Assembly: GCA_012838715.1 (NCBI GenBank)
Contig: DUOR01000017.1
Span: forward strand, 1 to 13,971
DNA from: Actinomycetales bacterium
GTDB lineage: Bacteria; Actinomycetota; Actinomycetes; Mycobacteriales; Mycobacteriaceae
Direction of reading: 5' to 3'
DNA length: 13,971 nt
The translations under genes and the position numbers were made by a program. The notes beneath the pieces were generated by a model that was not told the DNA's origin, made no database searches, and was given only the letters and a program-made list of their open reading frames with translations. Below are positions 5,935 through 13,971 of this stretch, one piece after another; positions within the stretch are counted from its first letter, which is position 1; each line of letters begins with the position of its first letter.

Positions 5935-5967
5935 AATTTCCCGTAGCCGGGAGCACCGGCCGCATGC

Positions 5968-6042
5968 AGTCCCATAGCTCAGTGGAAGAGCGTTCCGTTC
6001 ACACCGGAAAGGTCGCTGGTTCGAACCCAGTTGGGACTACCA
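5968..6042 (+). tRNA. tRNA-Val(CAC), CCA encoded
   Basis: The plus-strand cloverleaf has acceptor AGTCCCA/TGGGACT, anticodon loop TTCACAC (anticodon CAC, reading GUG) and T arm CTGGTTCGAACCCAG. The 72-nt body ends in discriminator A at 6039, and CCA is encoded at 6040-6042. It is a single-gene unit with its own promoter and terminator, divergent from the minus-strand tRNA units. GTG is a very common valine codon in the genes of this window. Confidence 0.95.
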
Positions 6043-6044
6043 CC

Positions 6045-6076
6045 GCCCGCCGGGGATTATCCCCGGCGGGCTTTTT
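6045..6076 (+). terminator. Intrinsic terminator of tRNA-Val(CAC)
   Basis: A perfect 11-base-pair stem (6045-6055 with 6061-6071) closes the loop ATTAT and is followed by TTTTT. It begins 2 bases after the encoded CCA. Confidence 0.92.
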
Positions 6077-6192
6077 CGTGTCCGATGGGTGCGGGGGTAT
6101 GGTGGCGAACACGATGGGTGAACGCACTTCATTGTGTGCCTCATCACGGGTTTCGCCGTGTTGCGGCCTTCCGGGCGGGTGGTCCCCGCTGG

Positions 6193-6206
6193 TACCCTCG
6201 GGGGTA
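6193..6206 (+). promoter_or_regulatory. CsoR-box-like palindrome upstream of copC
   Basis: TACCC, four bases (TCGG), GGGTA is the inverted-repeat pattern of copper-sensing CsoR-family operators (TACCC/GGGTA arms around a short spacer). It overlaps a possible -10, TAATTG (6205-6210), whose -35 is poor. The gene downstream encodes a copper-binding CopC domain, which makes copper-responsive repression a reasonable inference. No csoR gene is in the window. Confidence 0.45.
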
Positions 6207-6218
6207 ATTGGCGGGCAT

Positions 6219-6323
6219 CGGCGAAAGCCGCCGGGAACCTTTCATAGCCCGGGTTCGACAAGTGAACAGGGTCGTGCAATGGGCGCGGCCTCACCGGCGC
6301 CGCCGCGGGAATACCCGCGGCGG
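6219..6323 (+). promoter_or_regulatory. Structured leader upstream of copC
   Basis: Several hairpins follow one another in the ~130 bases before the copC start. They are CGGC-GAAA-GCCG with a GNRA tetraloop (6219-6230), CCGGG/CCCGG around a 12-base loop, CGAC/GTCG, and GGCGC/GCGCC. Last is a perfect 10-base-pair stem CCGCCGCGGG/CCCGCGGCGG with loop AATA (6300-6323), ending 27 bases before the GTG. No T-run follows, so it is not an ordinary terminator. I could not match it to a known riboswitch class. GC-rich DNA forms chance hairpins, so only the last stem is striking on its own. Confidence 0.4.
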
Positions 6324-6350
6324 ACATCGAGTTTCGAGGAGAGTCCACGA

Positions 6351-6899
6351 GTGCAATCGCGCATCACCCGAATCCGGCGGGCGGCAGTGGCCGCCCTGCT
6401 GGCGACGGCGATGGCCCTGGTGCCCGCCCTGATCGGCGCCCCGGCCATCCCCCGCGCGGTCGCGCACGACTCGGTCCTGTCCTCGACGCCGCACGACGGC
6501 GAGAACCTCGACGAGTTCCCCCGTGAGATCGAGATCTACTTTTCGGGAATCCCGAAGGAGAACTTCAACACGGTTGCCCTGAGCAACGCCCGGACGGGCG
6601 AAGTGCTGTTCACGGCGGAACCGGAACTCGACGATCAGTACGTTCTGCTCGAAGTGCCGGAGCATGTCCAGCCTGGAGACGGTGAGTACATCATCGGTTT
6701 CCAGATCACGTCATCCGACGGGCATTCCACCCGCGGCAAACTGACCTTCTCCGTCGGCGACCACGTGGTCGAGGCCGGGGGAGGTTCGGATCTCGAGGAA
6801 GGCGTGCCCACCTGGGTGTGGGCCGTCGGCGGCGGAGTCGCCGCCCTCGTGATCGCCGTTATCGCGGGCGTTGCCGTACTCAACCGAAAGGCAGATTGA
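6351..6899 (+). CDS. copC: CopC-domain copper-binding protein, secreted and C-terminally membrane-anchored
   Basis: A 182-residue protein with an Arg-rich N-terminus (RITRIRR) and hydrophobic signal sequence. Predicted cleavage at AVA|H39 leaves a mature N-terminal histidine, as in CopC. The CopC/YcnJ-type beta domain spans about 39-135, beginning HDSVLSSTPHDGENL and ending ITSSDGHSTRGKLTFSV. H39, D123 and H125 match the known Cu(II) ligand set of CopC proteins (His1, Asp83, His85) with nearly the same spacing. A hydrophobic helix (about 154-176) and short basic tail anchor it to the outer face of the membrane. Start: GTG at 6351 with GGAGAG (6338-6343) seven bases upstream; the frame is open further upstream across the tRNA, which cannot be coding. 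It is followed 5 bases later by a PCu(A)C-like lipoprotein gene, so co-transcription is likely. Role: extracytoplasmic copper handling. Confidence 0.85.
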   Translation: MQSRITRIRRAAVAALLATAMALVPALIGAPAIPRAVAHDSVLSSTPHDGENLDEFPREIEIYFSGIPKENFNTVALSNARTGEVLFTAEPELDDQYVLLEVPEHVQPGDGEYIIGFQITSSDGHSTRGKLTFSVGDHVVEAGGGSDLEEGVPTWVWAVGGGVAALVIAVIAGVAVLNRKAD

Positions 6900-6904
6900 A
6901 CCCC

Positions 6905-7543
6905 ATGAAGCTCACCCGTACCGCCACCGCCGTCGTCGCCGGCTCCGCCGCGCTCGTGCTCGCCCTGACCGGCTGCGCCTCCGACGACAACGGCGACGCG
7001 ACGGCCAACGGCAACGGCACCGCGACCACCGCCGCCGACGGTTCCGTCGAGGCCGCCGAGGACGGCGTGTCGTTGACCGAGGCCTACATCAAGGAGAAGC
7101 CGGCCGACAAGGGCATGACCGGCATCTTCGGCATCTTCACCAACAACACCGACGAAGACATCAACATCACGGACTTCCGTATCGATGGCCTCGCGGAGGA
7201 CACCGTCTTCGAGCAGCACGACACCGCCGACGGCCAGATGTTCGAGGTCCCGGAGGGCCTGACCATCCCGGCGAACGGCTCCCTGGAGCTGGCCCCGGGC
7301 GGCAAGCACCTGATGATCATGAACAACATGGAGGACCTGGCGGTGGGCGAGGAGTACACCATCGTCATCGAGCTGTCCGACGGTTCGACCATCACCCAGG
7401 ACATCGACGTGCGCGTACTGGCGGCCGGTGAAGAGGACTACGCCGGTGACGGCTCCCTCTCCGCGCCGGACGAGGCGCGCCCGGACGCCTCCATGCACGG
7501 CGACGACGAGGCCGGGGACGCCGACGAGCACGCCGGCCACTAG
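6905..7543 (+). CDS. PCu(A)C-type copper-chaperone lipoprotein
   Basis: A 212-residue lipoprotein. The signal peptide ends in the lipobox L21-T-G-C24, so the protein should be lipid-anchored outside the membrane. A Thr/Ala/Asp/Gly-rich linker leads to a DUF461/PCu(A)C domain (about 55-165): AYIKEKPADKGMTGIFGIFTN, then H105 and M112 (EQHDTADGQM), then GGKHLMIMN with H135 and M137. These are the His/Met ligands of the H-Xn-M-X21-22-H-X-M copper(I) site; the first spacer is shorter than the classical ten residues. The C-terminus (about 190-212) is acidic with three histidines and may bind extra metal. Such chaperones pass Cu(I) to cytochrome oxidase or other exported cuproproteins. It lies 5 bases after copC and 54 bases before a DyP peroxidase gene. 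The Shine-Dalgarno (AGG near 6889-6891) is weak and distant, so coupling to copC is possible. Confidence 0.82.
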   Translation: MKLTRTATAVVAGSAALVLALTGCASDDNGDATANGNGTATTAADGSVEAAEDGVSLTEAYIKEKPADKGMTGIFGIFTNNTDEDINITDFRIDGLAEDTVFEQHDTADGQMFEVPEGLTIPANGSLELAPGGKHLMIMNNMEDLAVGEEYTIVIELSDGSTITQDIDVRVLAAGEEDYAGDGSLSAPDEARPDASMHGDDEAGDADEHAGH

Positions 7544-7597
7544 GCGTATCCTTAATCCGCAGATCCGCATCGCAGTAATTTAGGAGCAGCAACCACA

Positions 7598-8833
7598 ATG
7601 AGCAGCAACCTGTCCCGACGTCGCTTCATCGCGGGCCTGGGGGCCGGGGCCGGCGCGGGAGCGCTCGGCGTCGCGGCCGCCGGACCCGCGGGGGCCATTG
7701 GCCTGGAGCGGAACACGGAGGAAGAGGAGGAGCTGCTCCCCCTGGAAGAGGCGAAGGTGCCGTTCGATGGTGAGCACCAGGCCGGCATCTCCACCCCGCC
7801 CCAGGCGGATCTGTGGTTGATCGCCTTCGACGTGAAGGACGACGTCGATCGCGCGCGGCTCCGCGGCATGATGCGGTTGTGGACGGCGGACGCCCGGCGC
7901 ATGTCGCAGGGCATCCCGCCGAAGACGGATCTGGAGCCGGAGATGTACACCGCCCCGGCGAACCTGACGTTCACCGTCGGGTTCGGGGCGGGCTTCTTCG
8001 ACGCCATCGACCGCGTGGACGAGCGCCCCGAGTGGCTCGGCCCGCTGCCGGAGTACCAGACCGACGAGCTTCGCGACGAGTGGAACGACGGCGATCTGTG
8101 CCTGCAGATTTGCTGCGACGATCCGCTGATGCTGTCGCATGCGGCGCGGTGGATGATCAAGAACGCGGCCCCGTTCCTGGACATCAAGTGGGTTCAGACC
8201 GGTTTCCTCAACGCCCTCGGCGCCCGGGAGCCGGAGGCCACCCCGCGCAACCGCTTCGGTCAGCTCGACGGTACCGTCAACCCGCGCGGTGAAGAGGACT
8301 TCGACAAGGTCGTCTGGATCGAGTCGGGCCCGGATTGGCTGCGCGGTGGTTCCGCGATGGTCGTCCGCCGCATCGAGATGGACATCGACGGCTGGGACAT
8401 CCTGGATCGCCCGAGCCGCGAGGAGGTCGCCGGCCGCACCCTGGACACCGGGGCGCCGTTGGGCGGCACCGACGAGTTCGAGCCGGTCGATCTCGAGGCG
8501 ACCGACGAGTACGGCCTGCCGATCATCGACCGCAACAGCCACGTGGCGCGTTCGATGCCGCCGAAGGAGTACCCGAACCAGCGGATTCTGCGGCGCGTGT
8601 ACAACTACGACCTGCCGCCGGAGCCGGACGGGCGCTTCACCTCGAACACGGGCCTCATATTCATCTGCTACCAGAAGAACCCGCTGGAGCAGTTCCACCC
8701 GATCCAGGAGCGCCTGGCCGAGCGCGACCGCCTGAACGAGTGGATTTTCCACATCGGTTCGGCCGTGTTCGCCATGCCCCGCGGCACCTCCGATCCGGAG
8801 GAGTACTGGGCCCAGGACCTCCTGGAGGACTAG
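7598..8833 (+). CDS. DyP-type heme peroxidase, Tat-exported
   Basis: A 411-residue protein with a twin-arginine signal (S6-R-R-R-F-I, a Gly/Ala-rich hydrophobic region, then PAGA). It belongs to the dye-decolorising peroxidase family, near the EfeB/YwbN branch. The hallmark G221-Q-L-D224-G225 (GXXDG) supplies the catalytic aspartate. H315 in NSHVARSMP is the probable proximal heme ligand, and the arginines at 332-333 (ILRRVYNYD) include the usual distal arginine. C-terminal NTGLIFICYQKNP and FAMPRG are family-typical. These enzymes are folded with heme in the cytoplasm, exported by Tat and use hydrogen peroxide to oxidise bulky substrates. EfeB members have been linked to iron uptake. AGGAG (7582-7586) lies 11 bases before the ATG. 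The gene order copC, PCu(A)C, DyP suggests an envelope copper/redox function rather than the EfeUOB iron system, since no efeU or efeO is present here. Confidence 0.87.
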   Translation: MSSNLSRRRFIAGLGAGAGAGALGVAAAGPAGAIGLERNTEEEEELLPLEEAKVPFDGEHQAGISTPPQADLWLIAFDVKDDVDRARLRGMMRLWTADARRMSQGIPPKTDLEPEMYTAPANLTFTVGFGAGFFDAIDRVDERPEWLGPLPEYQTDELRDEWNDGDLCLQICCDDPLMLSHAARWMIKNAAPFLDIKWVQTGFLNALGAREPEATPRNRFGQLDGTVNPRGEEDFDKVVWIESGPDWLRGGSAMVVRRIEMDIDGWDILDRPSREEVAGRTLDTGAPLGGTDEFEPVDLEATDEYGLPIIDRNSHVARSMPPKEYPNQRILRRVYNYDLPPEPDGRFTSNTGLIFICYQKNPLEQFHPIQERLAERDRLNEWIFHIGSAVFAMPRGTSDPEEYWAQDLLED

Positions 8834-8848
8834 CGGTACCCGGGGCGG

Positions 8849-8894
8849 TAAGGTGGTGCGGGTCCGCGGGGGTCACCAGGTATGTGACACCCGC
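8849..8894 (+). promoter_or_regulatory. thrS leader: possible -10 and hairpin
   Basis: TAAGGT (8849-8854) resembles an actinobacterial -10, though no clear -35 precedes it. It is followed by an imperfect 11-base-pair stem (8866-8876 with 8884-8894, one mismatch, 7-base loop) just before the thrS Shine-Dalgarno. No T-run follows. The hairpin could end DyP transcripts weakly or act as a leader structure controlling thrS. The leader is far too short for a T-box. Confidence 0.3.
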
Positions 8895-8923
8895 CCGAGT
8901 CCGTAAAGGAGCGCACGCAAGCC

Positions 8924-10964
<2,041 letters not shown>

Positions 10965-10981
<17 letters not shown>

Positions 10982-11525
10982 CGATTCCGTGGTCGACTCG
11001 GGCGCGGGAACGCCCGATCGGCTCGAGCGCCTGTGGGCGCCGTACCGCATGAGCTACATCGCGGACGACGCCGCCAAGTCCCCGGACGGCACGCGCCGCA
11101 ACCCGTTCACCGAGTTGCCGGCGCGCCCCGACGAGGAGGCGCTGATCGTCGCCCGCGGCGAGCTCGTCTACTGCGTCCTCAACCTGTTCCCGTACAACGC
11201 GGGCCACATGATGGTGGTGCCGTACCGGCAGGTCGCGGAGCTGGAGGAGCTTTCCGACGAAGAGATGGCGGAGCTCATGTCCTTCGGGCAGGAGGCCATC
11301 CGGACGCTCAAGCGGGTGTCGCGGCCGCATGCGGTGAACGTGGGGTTCAACCTCGGGCGTGCGTCGGGCGGCTCGGTGGGGAATCATCTGCACATGCACG
11401 TCGTCCCGCGGTGGGCGGGCGACGCCAATTTCATGACCGTGATCAACGGCGTGAAGGTCCTGCCCCAGATGTTGCGGGACACCCGGGCGCTCCTCGCGGA
11501 GGCCTGGGGAGGAACCGGGAACTAG
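10965..11525 (+). CDS. HIT-family nucleotide phosphorylase/hydrolase (Ap4A phosphorylase-like)
   Basis: A 186-residue histidine-triad protein. The catalytic motif is H141-L-H143-M-H145-VVPR near the C-terminus, with the upstream [20 protein letters not shown] strand pair and N-terminal [14 protein letters not shown] typical of the actinobacterial Ap4A phosphorylase group; Rv2613c of M. tuberculosis, in the same position, has that activity. It should degrade diadenosine tetraphosphate, a by-product of aminoacyl-tRNA synthetases, which makes the thrS partnership sensible. The start is taken as TTG at 10965, 4 bases after GGGGAG (10955-10960) and overlapping the end of thrS by 17 bases. A GTG at 10989 is the alternative but has no ribosome-binding site. 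Either choice leaves the domain intact. Confidence 0.88.
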
Positions 11526-11537
11526 GGGAGGGCACCG

Positions 11538-12197
11538 ATGCTCAGCGTCCATGGCCGCAAGTCCGTCGCACCGGTGGTGGAGCCGATCGCCCGCGCGTTG
11601 AATTCGGCGGGCGTGACGCCGAACCAGGTGACGGTGGCGGGCACGATCGCGGCGGTGGCCGTGGCCGTGACGCTCATCCCGGCGGGCCACGTGACGGCCG
11701 CGGCGATTCTGATGGGCGCGTTCGCCCTGTTCGATTTGCTGGACGGGACGATGGCGCGGCTGCGCGGCGGCGGCACGAAGTTCGGCGCGGTGCTGGACGC
11801 GAGCTGCGATCGCATCACCGACGGCGCGCTGTTCGGCGCGATCGCGTGGTGGGTGTGGTCGACGTGGGAGTCGCCGAAGCCGTTGCTGGCGGCGATTTTG
11901 GTGGCGATGGTCGCCGCGCAGGTGACGTCGTACGTGAAGGCCCGGGCGGAGGCGTCCGGGTTCACCGTCGAGGGCGGCCTCGTCGAACGGGTCGAGCGCC
12001 TGGTCATCGCGCTGGTCGGCATTGGCCTGCACGGGCTGGGGGTGCCGTGGACGGTGGAGATCGCCATGGGCATGCTCGCCGTGGGCGGCGCCTACACGGT
12101 CGTGCAGCGCCTGGTGATGGTCCGCCGGCAGCCGATGGCGGACGAGCACATCCGCCCGCCGGCGGGCGCGGTCGACGCGGAGGGGGAGACCCTGTGA
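11538..12197 (+). CDS. pgsA: Phosphatidylinositol phosphate synthase (CDP-alcohol phosphotransferase)
   Basis: A 219-residue integral membrane enzyme with about six hydrophobic helices. It carries the complete CDP-alcohol phosphotransferase signature DGX2ARX8GX3DX3D: D69-G70, A73-R74, G83, D87 and D91 (in LDGTMARLR...FGAVLDASCD). In Mycobacteriales this family member joins CDP-diacylglycerol and inositol-1-phosphate to give phosphatidylinositol phosphate, the precursor of phosphatidylinositol and PIMs. The PIM-operon context favours this over phosphatidylglycerophosphate synthase. GGGAGGG (11526-11532) lies 5 bases before the ATG, 12 bases after the HIT gene. The stop overlaps the start of patA (GTGA). 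Confidence 0.93.
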   Translation: MLSVHGRKSVAPVVEPIARALNSAGVTPNQVTVAGTIAAVAVAVTLIPAGHVTAAAILMGAFALFDLLDGTMARLRGGGTKFGAVLDASCDRITDGALFGAIAWWVWSTWESPKPLLAAILVAMVAAQVTSYVKARAEASGFTVEGGLVERVERLVIALVGIGLHGLGVPWTVEIAMGMLAVGGAYTVVQRLVMVRRQPMADEHIRPPAGAVDAEGETL

Positions 12198-13087
12198 GGA
12201 TTCCGCGCACGCGGGAGCAGTGGGCGGCGCTCGGCTACATCGCCGGGTGGCGCGTCGTCGGCAAGCTCCCGGAGAAGTGGGTGCTGGCGGCGGCGCGGAA
12301 GGCGGCGGACCGCTTTTCGGGCGACGGCCGGGGCCCCCGGCAGCTGCGGCGCAACCTGGCCCGGGTGGTCGGGTGCGCGCCGGAGGACGTGCCCGATCGG
12401 CTGGTCCGCGAGTCCATGCGCAGCTACCTGCGGTACTGGGTGGAGGCGTTCCGGCTGCCGGCGGAGGTTGGGCCGGAGCTGGCGCGGCGCGTCGGCGAGG
12501 ACATCGACGGCCTGCGGTTGGCGCTCGACGCCTACGACGAGGGCAACGGCATCATCCTGGTGGTCACCCATTCGGGCAACTGGGACATGGCCGGGATGTG
12601 GGTGGTGGAGAACATCGATCAGTTCACCACCGTCGCCGAGCGGCTCAAGCCGGAGGAGCTTTACGACGCCTTCGTCGAGTTCCGGGAAACCCTCGGCTTC
12701 GAGATTCTGCCGCTGACCGGCGGCGAGCCCCCGATGGTGCGGCTGCGGGAGCGGCTGCGCGGCGGCGGCATCATCGCGCTGCTCGGCGACCGCGATTTCG
12801 GCGGCCACGGCGTGGAGGTGGACTTCTTCGGCGAGAAGACGATCATGCCCGTCGGTGCCGCGCAGCTGGCGAAGGAGACGGGCGCCGCGCTGATGTTCGC
12901 CGGCCTGTCCTTCCGCCCCGGCGGCTGGAACATGAAGGTGTACCCGCGGGTGCCCGTCGAGGGCCGCCCCGTCGGCGACGTGGTCCAGGACCTGGCCACG
13001 TACATGCAGACCGACATCGCCCTCCACCCGGCGGACTGGCACATGCTGCAGCCGCTGTGGCCCGCGGACAAGAAGAAGGGGCGGTGA
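12194..13087 (+). CDS. patA: Phosphatidylinositol mannoside acyltransferase PatA
   Basis: A 297-residue lysophospholipid-type acyltransferase. The HX4D catalytic dyad is H126 and D131 (in VVTHSGNWDMAG). Downstream LLGDRDFGG and VDFFGEKTIMPVGAA form the second conserved region, and the C-terminal PADWHMLQPLW is typical of the LpxL/HtrB-like fold. PatA transfers an acyl chain (palmitoyl in mycobacteria) from acyl-CoA to the mannose of PIM1/PIM2 on the cytoplasmic face of the membrane. GTG at 12194 overlaps the pgsA stop as GTGA, with a GGAGGGGGAG run just upstream, so translation is probably coupled. It is followed by pimA after 3 bases. Confidence 0.94.
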   Translation: MRIPRTREQWAALGYIAGWRVVGKLPEKWVLAAARKAADRFSGDGRGPRQLRRNLARVVGCAPEDVPDRLVRESMRSYLRYWVEAFRLPAEVGPELARRVGEDIDGLRLALDAYDEGNGIILVVTHSGNWDMAGMWVVENIDQFTTVAERLKPEELYDAFVEFRETLGFEILPLTGGEPPMVRLRERLRGGGIIALLGDRDFGGHGVEVDFFGEKTIMPVGAAQLAKETGAALMFAGLSFRPGGWNMKVYPRVPVEGRPVGDVVQDLATYMQTDIALHPADWHMLQPLWPADKKKGR

Positions 13088-13090
13088 CGC

Positions 13091-13971
13091 ATGCGGATCG
13101 GCATGGTGTGCCCCTATTCCTTCGACGTGCCCGGCGGCGTGCAGGCGCACGCGATTGACCTGTGCGGCGAGTTCATCGCCCGCGGCCACGAGGTCAGCCT
13201 CATCGGCCCGGCGTCCGACGCCGCCGACGTGCCCGATTTCGTGGTCCGCGGCGGCCGCGCGATCCCCATCCCGTACAACGGGTCGGTGGCGCGGCTGGCG
13301 TTCGGCCCGGTGACGCAGCGGCGGGTGCGCTCGTGGATCGCCCGCGGCGGCTTCGACGTGCTGCACATCCATGAGCCGAACTCGCCGAGCTACTCGATGC
13401 TGGCCGTGCGCAACGCGGTCGGCCCGGTGGTGGCCACGTACCACTCCGCGGCGACGCAGTCGCTGGCGCTGAAGCTGGCGACCCCGCTGCTGCGGCCGAT
13501 GCTGGAGCGCATCCGCGGCGGCATCGCCGTGTCGGAGGTCGCGCGCCGCTGGCAGGTGGAGCAGTTGGGCGGCGACCCGGTGCTCATCCCGAACGGGGTG
13601 CGGGTCGGGGAGTACGCGGCCGCCCCGGACTACGACCCGCCCGCCCCCGGCACCCGCCGGCTGGTGTTCCTCGGTCGTTTCGACGAGCCCCGCAAGGGCC
13701 TCGGAGTGCTGCTCGACGCCGTGCCGGCCATCCGCCGGGTGTTCCCGGACCTGGAGATCCTGGTAATCGGCGACGGCGACCGCGCCCAGGCCGTGCGCCG
13801 GGCCGGCGAGCACGCCGACGTGCTGCGGTTCACGGGCCGCGTGTCCGAGGCGGAGAAGGCCGGCGCCCTGAAGTCCGCCGACGCCTACATCGCCCCGCAG
13901 CGCGGCGGCGAGAGCTTCGGCATCGTGCTCGTGGAGGCCATGGCCGCCGGCGCGGCCGTCGTCGCCTCGGA
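13091..13971 (+). CDS. pimA: Phosphatidylinositol mannosyltransferase PimA (3' end cut by window)
   Basis: The visible 293 codons encode a GT-B, GT4-family glycosyltransferase. The N-terminal CPYSFDVPGGVQAHAIDL loop, the IHEPNSPSYS segment, FLGRFDEPRKGLGVLLDA and GGESFGIVLVEAMAAG (with the EX7E-type acid pair) are typical of PimA, which transfers the first mannose from GDP-mannose to phosphatidylinositol at the inner membrane face. The family length is about 370-390 residues, so roughly a fifth is missing at the right edge. ATG at 13091 is 3 bases after patA. The three consecutive genes pgsA, patA and pimA supply the lipid, acylation and first mannosylation steps of PIM synthesis. Confidence 0.96.
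   Translation, partial: MRIGMVCPYSFDVPGGVQAHAIDLCGEFIARGHEVSLIGPASDAADVPDFVVRGGRAIPIPYNGSVARLAFGPVTQRRVRSWIARGGFDVLHIHEPNSPSYSMLAVRNAVGPVVATYHSAATQSLALKLATPLLRPMLERIRGGIAVSEVARRWQVEQLGGDPVLIPNGVRVGEYAAAPDYDPPAPGTRRLVFLGRFDEPRKGLGVLLDAVPAIRRVFPDLEILVIGDGDRAQAVRRAGEHADVLRFTGRVSEAEKAGALKSADAYIAPQRGGESFGIVLVEAMAAGAAVVAS

Noticed and set aside
5968..6076. tRNA-Val(CAC) as an attachment site for an integrated element
   Set aside because: No integrase gene and no repeated copy of the tRNA 3' end was seen nearby. The gene is followed at once by a normal terminator.
6207..6323. Known riboswitch (cobalamin, c-di-AMP, SAM or TPP type) upstream of copC
   Set aside because: Short pieces look suggestive, but I could not line up the conserved core of any of these classes. 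It is reported only as an unassigned structured leader.
5964..6350. N-terminal extension of the copC frame back to 5964
   Set aside because: It would translate the tRNA-Val(CAC) gene and its terminator. The GTG at 6351 with a good ribosome-binding site directly precedes the signal peptide.
8834..8923. T-box riboswitch upstream of thrS
   Set aside because: The interval is 90 bases, too short for a T-box, and I see no T-box sequence or specifier loop.

Overview
The window suggests a high-GC actinobacterium of the order Mycobacteriales, most likely Corynebacterium or a close relative. It encodes arabinogalactan and phosphatidylinositol-mannoside (PIM) enzymes specific to that lineage: AftC, phosphatidylinositol-phosphate synthase, PatA and PimA. 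The gene orders ribD-aftC and thrS-HIT-pgsA-patA-pimA match those I recall from Mycobacterium tuberculosis (Rv2671-Rv2673 and Rv2614c-Rv2610c) and Corynebacterium. I cannot name the species.

Layout. Positions 1-2046 (minus strand) hold a stand-alone RibD-type reductase followed 10 bases later by the arabinofuranosyltransferase gene aftC, which runs off the left edge. Diverging from ribD, 2111-4260 (plus) is a two-gene cassette with no name I recognise. Its first gene encodes a TPR-like protein with two C-terminal membrane helices. Its second, overlapping by GTGA, encodes an asparagine-synthetase-type ATP pyrophosphatase that lacks the glutaminase half. A ferritin gene with a probable leaderless promoter follows (4352-4858).

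Positions 4866-6076 are a tRNA island. On the minus strand there appear to be two transcription units, Gly-Val-terminator (5694-5501) and Gly-Cys-Val-Gly-terminator (5314-4866). A plus-strand tRNA-Val(CAC) with its own promoter and terminator lies at 5968-6076. The three tRNA-Gly(GCC) genes are identical, and the two tRNA-Val(GAC) genes differ only by a compensated first acceptor pair.

Positions 6193-8833 (plus) are a copper/redox group: a CsoR-box-like palindrome and structured leader, a membrane-anchored CopC-domain protein, a PCu(A)C-type lipoprotein and a Tat-exported DyP peroxidase. All three products should act outside the cytoplasmic membrane.

Positions 8924-13971 (plus) are a tightly packed operon: threonyl-tRNA synthetase, a HIT-family nucleotide phosphorylase/hydrolase, phosphatidylinositol-phosphate synthase, PIM acyltransferase PatA and mannosyltransferase PimA (cut by the right edge). 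The last three make successive parts of the PIM glycolipids of the cell envelope.

The best candidate for something undescribed is the 2111-4260 cassette. The copC leader and the tRNA end-processing pattern are secondary points of interest.
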